A stretch of DNA of 64,000 nt from Hyphomicrobiaceae bacterium (GTDB taxonomy: Bacteria > Pseudomonadota > Alphaproteobacteria > Rhizobiales > Hyphomicrobiaceae). Of the stretch, positions 42,640-51,610 are shown one piece after another; position 1 is the first letter of the stretch, and every line of letters begins with the position of its first letter. A model generated the notes under the pieces. That model was not told the origin of the DNA and made no database searches. It worked only from the letters and a program-made list of their open reading frames with translations. The stretch spans positions 186,001 to 250,000 of the forward strand of contig JACKJH010000005.1 in NCBI GenBank assembly GCA_020638055.1, in the 5' to 3' direction. Position numbers and translations under genes: made by a program.

Positions 42640-43974
42640 TCACGGGCTGGTGCTAGTCGCTACTGAGGCGCACGATACACTTGAATTTTGCGTAACAAGT
42701 CGACTGCTTGCGAGCCTATCTGCCACCGCTGCAAATTCCAGTTTCCTGGCTGCGGGATAAACAAGAAGCGTTCTGTGCGCCAACTTCGCAGAGCATGATT
42801 GGTCAAGCCGCTCTATGAAGTGTTCACCGCCGTAGGTGCCGCGCAACAAATACCAGGTGTCGTGCAGCTCGGTTTCAACTGGAATGCCGCTGAACCGATT
42901 GGCGATCCGGTAACGCATGGCCTGGGCCAGTTGTTGGTTTCTTGCAGATCGCTCTGTGCTGACACGCAACAAAGCGTCTCCATCAGGCGTGGTGAACAAG
43001 CGATCGCGTGAATCCAATGAACTTTTCGCGTCGGGCAAAAGGTTCTTGGGATACGAAATTGAAATACCGAACTTGCTGTCGCGATAAACCTTCCAGCGCA
43101 GGAGTACCGGAGGCATTGCCTTGCGGCTTGGAAACGGTATCGTGCGGGCCAGCGTCACAGGCGGATCAAAGGAATGCTTTTGAATTCGGGCATCGCTCGC
43201 TGCAACTGACGTGGTGTTTGCCAAACCCTCGTCGATGAAGGGCAATTCCTTCGCTGCTATCCCTCGCACGGCTGCCAGTTCTGTATTGCCGAACGTACTT
43301 TGGACCACGGCTGTAGGATTTATGCGTGTCGCGGAGGTGAAGGGCAGAATTTCGCTCGGCCCAATTGGCACGTATCCCATTCGTGGATGCACCGCTCCAG
43401 CTTCACTGAGATGGGGCAAGGATTTCGCCTGTGCCAAAGCAGGTGAATGCGCCACGAGCCCGGCGCCCATCAAGTAGCCGCGGCGCTGCGAGCTTCCAAT
43501 TGAGCTTTTCATCTCGCTGAATGAAGCTGCTCCGACGCTTTTCTCCCGCATCCTGTGCTCGGCTGAACTCGTTTCCCGATCGGTTGCATCGACTTTTCGA
43601 GGCATGGGGTTATCGGCGCTGAGCCGTGCTGTGGCGGAAGGGGCGAGGCGGTCGTAAAGATCCATCACCGCAAACAACGCAAGGGCCAAGCCGGTGACGA
43701 ACGCAACCCCAGCCCACCACGCCGGCCGTGACGCTTTTGTTTTTTTGTCTTCTACCCGCTGCGCGCTTGCAGGCCTGCCTTTCAATTGCATGTATGCAGC
43801 AATGACCTGCTGAAGCAGTTCTCGCTTGTGGGAATCTTGCGCCGACAAATCGGGATGAAGGCGTTTGACCAGACGGCAATACGCCTCCCGAATTTCTTTG
43901 GGTCCGGCAGTTGGTCGCACACCCAGGGTATGATGAGGGTCAAGCATCATGCTTTGCAAACGGCGAAAGGTCAT
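42640..43974 (-). CDS. Membrane-anchored J-domain protein with large periplasmic domain
   Basis: 444 residues. An N-terminal J-domain (LDPHHTLGVRPTAGPKEI, HPD at residues 40-42) is followed by a single membrane helix (about 86-106) and a long, mostly polar segment (110-290). A C-terminal folded domain begins VYRDSKFGISISYPKNLLP and ends with ARKLEFAAVADRLASSRL. The topology places the J-domain in the cytoplasm and the rest in the periplasm. It is unrelated in layout to the J-protein at 23386. The C-terminal domain resembles domains of unknown function that sense envelope state; this is only a guess. Confidence 0.72.
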   Translation of the reverse strand: MTFRRLQSMMLDPHHTLGVRPTAGPKEIREAYCRLVKRLHPDLSAQDSHKRELLQQVIAAYMQLKGRPASAQRVEDKKTKASRPAWWAGVAFVTGLALALFAVMDLYDRLAPSATARLSADNPMPRKVDATDRETSSAEHRMREKSVGAASFSEMKSSIGSSQRRGYLMGAGLVAHSPALAQAKSLPHLSEAGAVHPRMGYVPIGPSEILPFTSATRINPTAVVQSTFGNTELAAVRGIAAKELPFIDEGLANTTSVAASDARIQKHSFDPPVTLARTIPFPSRKAMPPVLLRWKVYRDSKFGISISYPKNLLPDAKSSLDSRDRLFTTPDGDALLRVSTERSARNQQLAQAMRYRIANRFSGIPVETELHDTWYLLRGTYGGEHFIERLDQSCSAKLAHRTLLVYPAARKLEFAAVADRLASSRLVTQNSSVSCASVATSTSP

Positions 43975-44278
43975 CCCACAACAGATAGAAAGATTACATC
44001 ATATCTATGTTAAAAAAGTGAATTTTACCAATGTTTTTTAACGCGTTAAGATATCAACTTAAAGTGGTCTATATGCAATCGGTGCGGGCGTTTCATACCT
44101 GATGTTCAGCACTTGTTCGCCTGGAACGCAGGCTATCGCGATCCGCGCGGCACCGCGCTCCGGCTCCAGCCGTGCTCTTTGGCCTGCTTGCGTTTCAAAC
44201 ACCAGGCCCCATCTAAACGACAATAAATTCGGAAGGCACAATGCAATTTGTGCGAGTGCAAGCACGGGTAAAATTGAA
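43975..44278. other. Intergenic, no gene seen
   Basis: About 300 bases between the divergent J-domain and MBL genes. AT-rich from 43981 to 44060 (TTTTTTAACGCG near 44034), likely holding both promoters. No clear operator. Confidence 0.45.
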
Positions 44279-45178
44279 ATGACCACATCACCGCAACCTC
44301 TCGTTAAAGGGTTTCACGACGATAAGACCGGTTCGATCCAATACGTCGTTGCGTGCCCCAACACGAAGAAGGCTGCCATCATCGATCCGGTCTGGGACTT
44401 CGATGAAAAGGCCGCCCGCACGTGTACGGTCAACGCCGATGAGCTTCTGCAGTATGTCAAAGACAACAGTCTGGACGTTGAGTGGATTCTCGACACCCAC
44501 CCTCACGCCGACCACTTCTCCGCAGCGCCATATCTGAAGGATAAACTCGGTGCTCCCACCGCAATAGGTGAGCACGTGGTCAAGGTTCAAAAACTCTGGA
44601 AAACAATCTACAATCTTGGCGACGACTTTCCAGCGGACGGCTCCCAGTGGGACCGGCTTTTCGCAGATGGAGACACCTTCAAGATCGGTGATCTTGAGGC
44701 AAAGGTGATGTTCTCTCCTGGTCACACGCTGGCATCGATCACCTATGTGATCGGCGATGCAGCCTTCGTTCACGACACACTCATGATGCCGGATTCTGGC
44801 ACATCAAGAGCGGATTTTCCCGGCGGCAGCGCCAAGGACCTCTACAGGTCACTGGAACGCATCCTTGCGCTTCCTGACGACACGCGCATTTACGTTGGCC
44901 ATGATTACGGACGAGGTGGTCGCAAGCCGCGATGGGAATCGACGGTGCGTGAAGAGCGTGAAACCAACATTCATCTGCGCGGCAACGTGTCGGAGGCTGA
45001 GTATGTCCGCATCCGCGAATCGCGCGATGACGAGTTGGAGCTTCCGCACCTGATGCTATACGCACTGCAGGTCAACATACGCGGCGGCCGCCTGCCCGAT
45101 GCTGAAGACAACGAAGTTTCCTATCTCAGGATCCCGATGAACCAATTCGCCGGGCCTTCCAAAGTCTGTCCGATGTAA
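44279..45178 (+). CDS. MBL-fold protein, persulfide dioxygenase/Blh-like
   Basis: 299 residues, ATG at 44279 with GGGTAA upstream. The motif DTHPHADHFS provides the HxHxDH site. FSPGHTLASITYV and the terminal VGHDYG give the further metal ligands of the ETHE1/Blh subgroup, including the aspartate in FVHDTLM. Blh-type proteins oxidise glutathione persulfide or act in sulfide defence with BigR; no BigR or rhodanese gene is adjacent, so the role is inferred. The protein ends at a hairpin shared with the converging cytochrome b561 gene. Confidence 0.87.
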   Translation: MTTSPQPLVKGFHDDKTGSIQYVVACPNTKKAAIIDPVWDFDEKAARTCTVNADELLQYVKDNSLDVEWILDTHPHADHFSAAPYLKDKLGAPTAIGEHVVKVQKLWKTIYNLGDDFPADGSQWDRLFADGDTFKIGDLEAKVMFSPGHTLASITYVIGDAAFVHDTLMMPDSGTSRADFPGGSAKDLYRSLERILALPDDTRIYVGHDYGRGGRKPRWESTVREERETNIHLRGNVSEAEYVRIRESRDDELELPHLMLYALQVNIRGGRLPDAEDNEVSYLRIPMNQFAGPSKVCPM

Positions 45179-45190
45179 TACACGCGCATA

Positions 45191-45265
45191 AGAGCGCCGT
45201 GCGTTATATCGGATCGGAATGCGCTCTAGAAACAGAATTGGTACCGATATATCGCACGGCGCTCT
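45191..45265. repeat. 22-bp inverted repeat with family A-type tail
   Basis: Arms 45191-45212 and 45244-45265 pair with one mismatch. The left half continues GGATCGGAATGCGCTCTAG (45211-45229), which is the 3' end of the family A repeat, so this is a mosaic of the same material. It lies between convergent genes and may act as a two-way terminator. Confidence 0.8.
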
Positions 45266-45306
45266 AGCCAGTCCAAGCTGCCCCAGTAACGGAAATCCCT
45301 GTTGCG

Positions 45307-45909
45307 TCACCTGCGCCGCTGCCGGTTTTGCCCTCTCAGCAACATTCGCTTCAGTACGCCGTCGTGTTGAACATAGTGATGCCAAAGGGCGGCGAAGACG
45401 TGCAGCACAACCATCGCGATCAATAGATGGGCCGCCACCTCGTGCACCAGGTCAAGCGTTTCGATGCTTGCTTGATCCGCGCTGATTGCGATCGTTGGAA
45501 CAGGAATGAAGCCAAACAGGTCTACGGCAACGGCTGGGTTGCGTGCGCCTGCCAGCAACCAACCAGCAAGAATGGCGATGGCGGTAGCGACATACAGGCC
45601 AAGGTGGGCAAGACTGGCGAGCTTTTTCTCCCAGGTCGGTGTCTTTGCGGGAAGCATCGGTATCTTGTTGATGAGCCGCCAGAGATACCGGCCAGCCATT
45701 AGCAGTCCCAGCGTTATGCCGACCGCAGCGTGTAGTAAAATCTGCCCGGAGTTGCCCGCTGTCTCACCCGGCAGCGGCGGCCGTTCGTCACCGATCCAAA
45801 GCCCGTGGATATAGAGAAACAAAATCATCGCCGCACCGATCCAGTGCAACAGCTTGGCCGGAGTACCCCAATAATAAAGCGTATTGAAAATCAAGCCTAT
45901 CGCCTCCAT
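45307..45909 (-). CDS. Cytochrome b561
   Basis: 200 residues. Four membrane helices carry the haem-ligand histidines: LLHWIGA (first helix), ILLHAAVG, HLGLYVA, and LHVFAALWHHYVQHDG in the last. This is the bacterial b561 di-haem family (CybB-like), which transfers electrons between the quinone pool and periplasmic partners. It starts at the ATG at 45909; the C-terminal tail is Arg/Gln-rich and cytoplasmic. No operon partner is adjacent. Confidence 0.9.
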   Translation of the reverse strand: MEAIGLIFNTLYYWGTPAKLLHWIGAAMILFLYIHGLWIGDERPPLPGETAGNSGQILLHAAVGITLGLLMAGRYLWRLINKIPMLPAKTPTWEKKLASLAHLGLYVATAIAILAGWLLAGARNPAVAVDLFGFIPVPTIAISADQASIETLDLVHEVAAHLLIAMVVLHVFAALWHHYVQHDGVLKRMLLRGQNRQRRR

Positions 45910-46154
45910 CGCCCCGATGCCACCAGTCTGGTCCAGCCCGGTTTGCGGGCTCGTCCAGCCAGCGATGTCTCGTCTGGCACCTCAGGTATCTGCGGCGATG
46001 CACGTGTGAGGTCAACCCGCGCTCATGACGCACCTGGGCGGCCCGCGTGGCATGGGGGATCGTGACTACGATAGCTGTTGGATTGGGCAAGCCTGCCGTG
46101 ATGGGATGGACGGAGCAGCGGCAAGTTGAAATTCTACTTTAGCGGTGGGGACGC

Positions 46155-46544
46155 TCAGCCCTTGAGCGAACCAAGCCTGTCCTGCGAGGCCGGCAAAAGA
46201 TTAACGCTCTCGCCGCAACCGCAGGCACTTTGCTGATTGGGATTATTGAACACAAACCCAGACGACAACTTGTCTACTTTGTAATCCATTTGCGTTCCCA
46301 AAAGATACATGATCGCTGCAGGATCAATAATGATACGTGCACCATCCTGCTCGACCACTTCATCGAATTTGTCGACGGATTGAGCCCAGTCCATCGTGTA
46401 TTCCATACCCGCGCAGCCACCCTTTTTGATTCCGATCTTCAGACCGGCGACGCTATCGCCCTTCTGCGCCATGATGCGTTTGATCCGCTCGGCGGCAGCA
46501 TCCGTCAATGTCATCACTTTGGGGCGTTCTGTTTTCGTCGTCAT
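46155..46544 (-). CDS. sufA: SufA, A-type iron-sulfur carrier (HesB/IscA family)
   Basis: 129 residues. The A-type carrier signature has the three cysteines: GGCAGMEY in the middle, and SACGCGES near the C-terminus. It accepts an Fe-S cluster from SufBCD and passes it to apoproteins. It is the last gene of the suf operon, 146 bases downstream of sufT. The ATG at 46544 has only a weak ribosome-binding site. Confidence 0.95.
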   Translation of the reverse strand: MTTKTERPKVMTLTDAAAERIKRIMAQKGDSVAGLKIGIKKGGCAGMEYTMDWAQSVDKFDEVVEQDGARIIIDPAAIMYLLGTQMDYKVDKLSSGFVFNNPNQQSACGCGESVNLLPASQDRLGSLKG

Positions 46545-46690
46545 GGCTTGTCGCTCTCGTTCGCGCCATCGCGGTGCTGATATTCTACAACGACACGGAT
46601 TGCTTCGTCTCTGCAGGGATATGGTGGCAGCGGGTCAGGATTTCAGCCCCTACCGCATAGTTCGTGTTTCGTCGTCTTACAGTCCAGGGA

Positions 46691-47296
46691 TCAAAACATA
46701 TTCAAAGCCAACCGGGCTTCGTCGGACATGCGGCTTGGATCCCACGGCGGACTGAATACGAGGTTGACCGTAACCTCGCCCACGCCTGCCACCGAGCGGA
46801 CAGCATTTTCCACCCACTGCGGCATTTCACCAGCAACAGGACAGGCGGGCGCCGTCAGCGTCATGTCGATTTCCACGTCGCGGCTGTCGTTGACGTCTAT
46901 CTTGTAGATCAAGCCGAGTTCGTAGATGTCTGATGGGATTTCGGGATCATAGACGGTCTTTAACGCGGCAATGATATCGTCGGTCATCTGGGCAAGCTGT
47001 TCACGTGACAGCGCGGATCCTTCGACCGGCGTACCACCCTCGCCAACTGCTGGCGGCGCGACGGCAGGTTCTTTAGCCACTGGCAGCCTGTCGCGCGGCG
47101 CAAGTTCCTGCGGTTGGTTCATGTCGAAGCCCGGGTTGGGGTTTGCCCGAGCCTTTCCACCAGCAGCCTCGGAGCCATCGATCTTTTCTGCATGCTCTGG
47201 CGAGCTGTCATGCGGCGCGCCAAAATCAGGATCGCTCGCACCTGATTTGCCGACTTGCGGTGACGCAATGGTGTGATGAATAGGGGCGTTACTCAT
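46691..47296 (-). CDS. sufT: SufT-like DUF59 protein with long N-terminal extension
   Basis: 201 residues from the ATG at 47296, with AAGGAG upstream; an ATG at 47323 overlaps the sufS stop (ATGA). Residues about 100-200 form the DUF59/MIP18-like domain (DDIIAALKTVYDPEIPSDIYELGLIY, LTAPACPVAGEMP). Residues 1-95 are a low-complexity extension rich in Pro, Ala, Glu and Gly, which is not part of the core. DUF59 proteins in suf operons help Fe-S maturation. The extension looks disordered. Confidence 0.92.
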   Translation of the reverse strand: MSNAPIHHTIASPQVGKSGASDPDFGAPHDSSPEHAEKIDGSEAAGGKARANPNPGFDMNQPQELAPRDRLPVAKEPAVAPPAVGEGGTPVEGSALSREQLAQMTDDIIAALKTVYDPEIPSDIYELGLIYKIDVNDSRDVEIDMTLTAPACPVAGEMPQWVENAVRSVAGVGEVTVNLVFSPPWDPSRMSDEARLALNMF

Positions 47297-47319
47297 CTCG
47301 CACTCCTTGTTTATCATGG

Positions 47320-48591
47320 TCATGCGAACAATTCGTGCGCGCGAATGAGGGCATCCGCGAGCGCATCCACTTCTTGTTTCGTGTTATACATTGCAAACGA
47401 GGCCCGACAGGTTGCGGTTTGTCCGATCCGCTCCATCAAGGGCTGCGCGCAATGGTGTCCCGCCCTCACGGCCACGCCGGAACGATCGATCAACGTCGAA
47501 ACGTCGTGGGGGTGGAGCCCATCCACGGTAAAAGACACGATGGCACCCTTGCCAGGCGCGCGCCCATGTATTTTCAGCCAGTTGAATTCACTAAGGCGCT
47601 GGTGTGCATAGTCCCGCAGCGAATTTTCGTGGGCATGAATTCTCTCACGCCCAACCTGCATCATGTAGTTGAGCGCGACACCCAAGCCTACCGCCTCCAC
47701 GATCGGTGGCGTTCCCGCCTCGAATTTGTGCGGTGTTACGCCATAGGTGACATTGTCTACCGTCACGCTCTCAATCATTTCGCCGCCGCCCTCGTAAGGC
47801 GGCATCGCATCGAGATGTTTTCTTTTGGCGTAAAGCACGCCAATGCCCGAGGGACCGTAGGTCTTGTGACCCGTAAACACATAGAAGTCACAGTCCAGGT
47901 CCTGCACGTCTACTGGCATGTGGACGGCGGCCTGGCTGCCGTCCACCAGGACCGGCACGCCATGCTCGTGGGCAATGCGAATCACGTCCTTCACCGGCAC
48001 AACCGTACCCAGCACATTCGACATGTGGGTGATTGCGACCATCTTGGTGCGCGGCGTGATAAGACGGGCGAACTCCTCCAGCAGAAACTCACCGTCGTCA
48101 GAAATTGGTACCCATTTGATGACCGCACCGTTGCGCTCGCGGTGATAGTGCCAGGGCACGATGTTGGAGTGATGCTCCATAATCGAGAGAATGATCTCGT
48201 CATCCTCTCCAATCACCATGCCACCAAACGATTGCGCCACCAGGTTGATTGCTCCTGTCGCATTGCGCGTAATGATGACTTCGTCGGTCGATGGCGCGTT
48301 GAGAAAGCGACGTGCGGCCTCGCGCGCATCCTCGAAATTCTGTGTTGCGGTGTTCGACAGATAATGCAGGCCGCGGTGAACATTCGCATACTCGAAACGA
48401 TAGGCATGATCCATCGCCTCAATGACGCTCGTTGGCTTTTGCGCGGAGGCACCGTTGTCAAGGTAGACAAGCGGCTTGCCATGAACCTCCCGATAAAGAA
48501 TCGGGAAATCAGAGCGGATGCGCTCCACATCGTAGTCACCCGAAGCCTGCAACGTCTCGGCTGTGGTTCTCTCGCGCATCTCAATGGTCAT
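47320..48591 (-). CDS. sufS: Cysteine desulfurase SufS
   Basis: 423 residues. Class II (SufS/CsdA) PLP desulfurase with the PLP lysine in FTGHKTYGPSG and the active-site cysteine in VRAGHHCAQPL. It removes sulfur from cysteine for cluster assembly. The stop codon overlaps a possible sufT start (ATGA). A 429-codon plus-strand open frame across it is a shadow. Confidence 0.96.
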   Translation of the reverse strand: MTIEMRERTTAETLQASGDYDVERIRSDFPILYREVHGKPLVYLDNGASAQKPTSVIEAMDHAYRFEYANVHRGLHYLSNTATQNFEDAREAARRFLNAPSTDEVIITRNATGAINLVAQSFGGMVIGEDDEIILSIMEHHSNIVPWHYHRERNGAVIKWVPISDDGEFLLEEFARLITPRTKMVAITHMSNVLGTVVPVKDVIRIAHEHGVPVLVDGSQAAVHMPVDVQDLDCDFYVFTGHKTYGPSGIGVLYAKRKHLDAMPPYEGGGEMIESVTVDNVTYGVTPHKFEAGTPPIVEAVGLGVALNYMMQVGRERIHAHENSLRDYAHQRLSEFNWLKIHGRAPGKGAIVSFTVDGLHPHDVSTLIDRSGVAVRAGHHCAQPLMERIGQTATCRASFAMYNTKQEVDALADALIRAHELFA

Positions 48592-48712
48592 GCGTTAAAT
48601 CCAGTGTATTTTTCGAGCCTTTGACACGTCGAGCAGTTCGCATGCCGCTCGACCCCGCATCACTTATTCCTGCAAAAAGTCATACTGCAAACCAGACCAC
48701 CTTTTTGCAGGG

Positions 48713-50056
48713 CTACTTGTTCGTTTTACTGCGCGCCGCAAGCCAGGCTTCCGCCTCGATCATCAAGGCCTCACGCACGCCTTCATGTTGGACCTTCTCG
48801 ATTGCCTCGCCAATGAAGGACTGGATCAACAAGGCGCGAGCTTCGTCCAGCGGGATGCCACGTGCGCGCAGGTAGAACAGTAGATCCTCGTCTATCGCAG
48901 CAGATGTCGAGCCATGCCCGCACACCACGTCATCGGCATAGATCTCCAACTCCGGCTTGGAATCGAATTCGCATGTTTCAGAAAGCATCAAGGCCTGCGC
49001 CATCTGCTTTCCGTCAGTTTTCTGCGCGTCCGGCCGCACCACGACCTTGCCCTGGAAAATGCCGCGTGCGTTGTCGTCGAGTACGCCCTTGAAAAGCTCA
49101 CGGCTCTCGCCCTCAGGCACAGCGTGATCGACGAACAGTGTCGTGTCGATGTGTTCGGAATTTCGCGCAAGGAACGCACCCGATATGTCGAGCTTGACCC
49201 CCTCGCCCTTGAACGTCGCGCGAACCTGGTTGCGAGCCAGGCCGACACCGGCGGTGTATTGGAAGGCGCGGTAGGTTGCGTTGCCGTGCATGTCCACCAG
49301 CCAGTTGGCAAGATGCGTAACCTGACCCAGGTCTGTCGTAACCTTGACGTGATCCACTGTCGCGCCAGCTCCGACCTGCACTTCTGTTGCCGTGTTCATC
49401 TGGCCGTCAGCCGCTGAGCCTGGTACCGCTACAAACATCTCGACGATTGTGATCGCAGCGCCTTCGCCGACACGAATCTGGTTGCGCCCGACCGAGCGTC
49501 GTGGCGTCGGCCCGGCACGAACGTGCACGACCAGCAGGGGCGCATCGACATTTGAACCAGAAGCCACATCAATGACGGCGCCATCCGTGGCGTAAGCGGA
49601 ATTGAGTGCAAGCACCGCATCCGATCCGCGATCTTCTTCCCTCAACTCTAAAGCCGCAGCCGCATCGTCGCTTGACAGCGCCTGCGCGAATGGCGCCACA
49701 CTCACACCGTTCAGGCCATCAAGGTTTGATAGCTCCTTGCGGTAGTGGCCGTTTACGAGAACGAAGCGCGGAACTTCAAGCCGGCCGATCGCACCCATTG
49801 CAACAATAACATCGGCGATCGTCGTCTTGGACTCGCCATCGACAACAACCGGCAACGCCTCTTTCATGAGGCCCTTAAGGTCGGTGTATTTCCACTCTTC
49901 AATCCGCCGGTGGGGCAGACCATTGCCTGCAAACCGTGCAAGAGCCGCGGCTCGCGCCGATTTCACGCTGCCACCACCTGGCAGGGTATCGGCAATTTCG
50001 CCAAACCCATCCACCAACGCCGTTTCGGTCTTTGTCTTCATCACTGCCACGCTCAT
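48713..50056 (-). CDS. sufD: SufD, Fe-S assembly scaffold subunit
   Basis: 447 residues from the ATG at 50056, with GAGGAGG upstream; the open frame further upstream is not the gene. Parallel beta-helix core typical of SufB/SufD, with the paired-histidine region DVVCGHGSTSAAIDEDLLFYLRARGI near the C-terminus and WKYTDLKGL near the N-terminus. It forms the SufBC2D complex with SufB and SufC and is needed for iron acquisition into the cluster. Confidence 0.95.
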   Translation of the reverse strand: MSVAVMKTKTETALVDGFGEIADTLPGGGSVKSARAAALARFAGNGLPHRRIEEWKYTDLKGLMKEALPVVVDGESKTTIADVIVAMGAIGRLEVPRFVLVNGHYRKELSNLDGLNGVSVAPFAQALSSDDAAAALELREEDRGSDAVLALNSAYATDGAVIDVASGSNVDAPLLVVHVRAGPTPRRSVGRNQIRVGEGAAITIVEMFVAVPGSAADGQMNTATEVQVGAGATVDHVKVTTDLGQVTHLANWLVDMHGNATYRAFQYTAGVGLARNQVRATFKGEGVKLDISGAFLARNSEHIDTTLFVDHAVPEGESRELFKGVLDDNARGIFQGKVVVRPDAQKTDGKQMAQALMLSETCEFDSKPELEIYADDVVCGHGSTSAAIDEDLLFYLRARGIPLDEARALLIQSFIGEAIEKVQHEGVREALMIEAEAWLAARSKTNK

Positions 50057-50146
50057 GTAGCGCCTCCTCAGCGCTTGAAACGGTTTATTGTCAGCCCGCG
50101 CATGCCTTGGCGCCTGGGCCGACATCTAAGTCCCAATGCCTGCGCT

Positions 50147-50902
50147 TCAGGCAGCATCCTTCTGGAACTCGGCGTAGCCGGACTTCTCCAGCTCCAGCGC
50201 CAATTCCTTGCCACCTGACTTGCGAATCTTGCCGTGCGCAAGCACATGCACCTTGTCTGGAACAATGTGGTTCAACAGCCGCTGGTAGTGCGTGATGACG
50301 AGCATGGCGCGATCGGGGCCTCTGAGCGCATTGACACCGTCGGAAACGATACGAAGAGCGTCGATATCCAGACCAGAGTCGGTCTCGTCCAGCACGCACA
50401 GCGACGGATCCAGCATCGCCATCTGCAATATCTCTGAGCGTTTTTTCTCGCCGCCAGAAAACCCGACGTTCACGGGCCGCTTCAGCATATCGACATCGAT
50501 ATTGAGACTGGCCGCCTTTTCCTTGACGAGTTTCATGAACTGCGGCGTCGTCAATTCGTCCTGGCCGCGCTTCTTTCGCACCGCATTGGTTGCCGTACGC
50601 AAGAAGGTGAGACCGGCCACGCCCGGAATCTCCATGGGGTACTGGAAGGCAAGGAACACACCTTTAGCGGCACGCTCGTCTGGATCCATGTCGAGAATGG
50701 AGTTGCCATTCCACAAGATGTCGCCGTCGGTCACTTCATAGTCCTCGCGGCCTGCAATGACATAAGCAAGCGTCGATTTGCCCGATCCATTCGGCCCCAT
50801 GATCGCGTGCACTTCACCCTGGGGCACGACGAGGTCTATACCCTTCAGAATCTCCGCGTCCTCATCAGCAATTTTCACATGAAGGTTCTTGATCTCGAGC
50901 AT
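50147..50902 (-). CDS. sufC: SufC, Fe-S assembly ATPase
   Basis: 251 residues from the ATG at 50902 (MLEIKNLHVKI). ABC ATPase motifs: Walker A GPNGSGKST, Q-loop FQYP, signature FSGGEKKR, Walker B LCVLDETDSGLD, and the H-loop ITHYQRLL. SufC powers SufBC2D. Ends 90 bases before the sufD start. Confidence 0.97.
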   Translation of the reverse strand: MLEIKNLHVKIADEDAEILKGIDLVVPQGEVHAIMGPNGSGKSTLAYVIAGREDYEVTDGDILWNGNSILDMDPDERAAKGVFLAFQYPMEIPGVAGLTFLRTATNAVRKKRGQDELTTPQFMKLVKEKAASLNIDVDMLKRPVNVGFSGGEKKRSEILQMAMLDPSLCVLDETDSGLDIDALRIVSDGVNALRGPDRAMLVITHYQRLLNHIVPDKVHVLAHGKIRKSGGKELALELEKSGYAEFQKDAA

Positions 50903-50962
50903 GTCGTTTTGTCCGTTCGTCTTAAGTCTTGAATGTTTCTGATATCGTGTATGGCCAGGCAA

Positions 50963-51235
50963 TCAGCCCGAGCCGCGTTTCAGTTTTCGCCAGGCCACAA
51001 CGACCAGGAGGACGATGAGCGGCGGCAGGAAAAACACTGAGGTTGGCACCGGCCCGGTTCCCGCGCGGCAGGCTGGTGACCACAATGGCAATAGCCCGCT
51101 GCCGGGCGTCGTCACATCGTTGCAATCCGATATCGCACCGACTGAACCAAGCAGAACCAGCAGCACGCTGATTGCCGCCAACAAGAGCAGCGCAAGCTTC
51201 CAATAAACTCTTCGCTTGGCCTCCTGCTGCACCAT
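50963..51235 (-). CDS. Small two-helix membrane protein in the suf operon
   Basis: 90 residues with two hydrophobic helices (about 12-33 and 66-82), a basic N-terminus KRRVYWK and a basic C-terminus WRKLKRGSG. Two cysteines lie in the loop (DCNDV, PAC). Preceded by AAGGA nine bases before the ATG. It lies between sufC and the next small gene, in the same direction, so it is probably cotranscribed. Function unknown. Confidence 0.7.
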   Translation of the reverse strand: MVQQEAKRRVYWKLALLLLAAISVLLVLLGSVGAISDCNDVTTPGSGLLPLWSPACRAGTGPVPTSVFFLPPLIVLLVVVAWRKLKRGSG

Positions 51236-51286
51236 CAGCTCAAATCCTTCTCCTTTTCCTTCGCCACGTGCCGCGACCAGTTGGCG

Positions 51287-51604
51287 TCACTCACAGCGCT
51301 GCTGCTTTTCGGGGTCGTACACATCAGCATACTTTTGCCCCTTCCAGCGCCACGCCCATTCGCCATCGGTATGTCTGCGCGCAAACCGTGTGAACGCATA
51401 GACGGCCGCCACTACAGCGATAAACCAAGCCGCATATCCCAGGGTTGAACCGCTGTCGCGAAGCGCCAGCATGGCCACCACTGATCCAAGGCCCAGCGCG
51501 ATGGCAAAGACAGTTGTCACCAACCAGCCCTGCCACGTCGTCGGTGTTGCGCCGTAACCGTGGTGCTTTGGTTTGAACCAATATGCGCTTTCACCCTCAG
51601 CCAT
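51287..51604 (-). CDS. Small membrane protein between sufB and sufC
   Basis: 105 residues, ATG at 51604, six bases after the sufB stop (51611). N-terminal AYWFKPKHHGYGATPTTWQGW is followed by two hydrophobic helices and a charged C-terminus with RHTDGEWAWRWKGQKYADV. A similar pair of small genes often sits between sufB and sufC in Hyphomicrobiales, but no function is known to me. The conserved-looking position suggests a link to cluster assembly or iron handling. Confidence 0.75.
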   Translation of the reverse strand: MAEGESAYWFKPKHHGYGATPTTWQGWLVTTVFAIALGLGSVVAMLALRDSGSTLGYAAWFIAVVAAVYAFTRFARRHTDGEWAWRWKGQKYADVYDPEKQQRCE

Positions 51605-51610
51605 TACGCC

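Noticed and set aside
44102..44278. Extension of the Blh-like gene upstream of 44279
   Set aside because: The extra residues (Cys/Arg/Ser-rich) do not resemble the family, whereas MTTSPQPLVKGF at 44279 does and has GGGTAA in front.
47335..48624. 429-codon plus-strand open frame opposite sufS
   Set aside because: Antisense to a confident gene with all catalytic motifs; composition (many His/Arg/Val) is typical of shadows.
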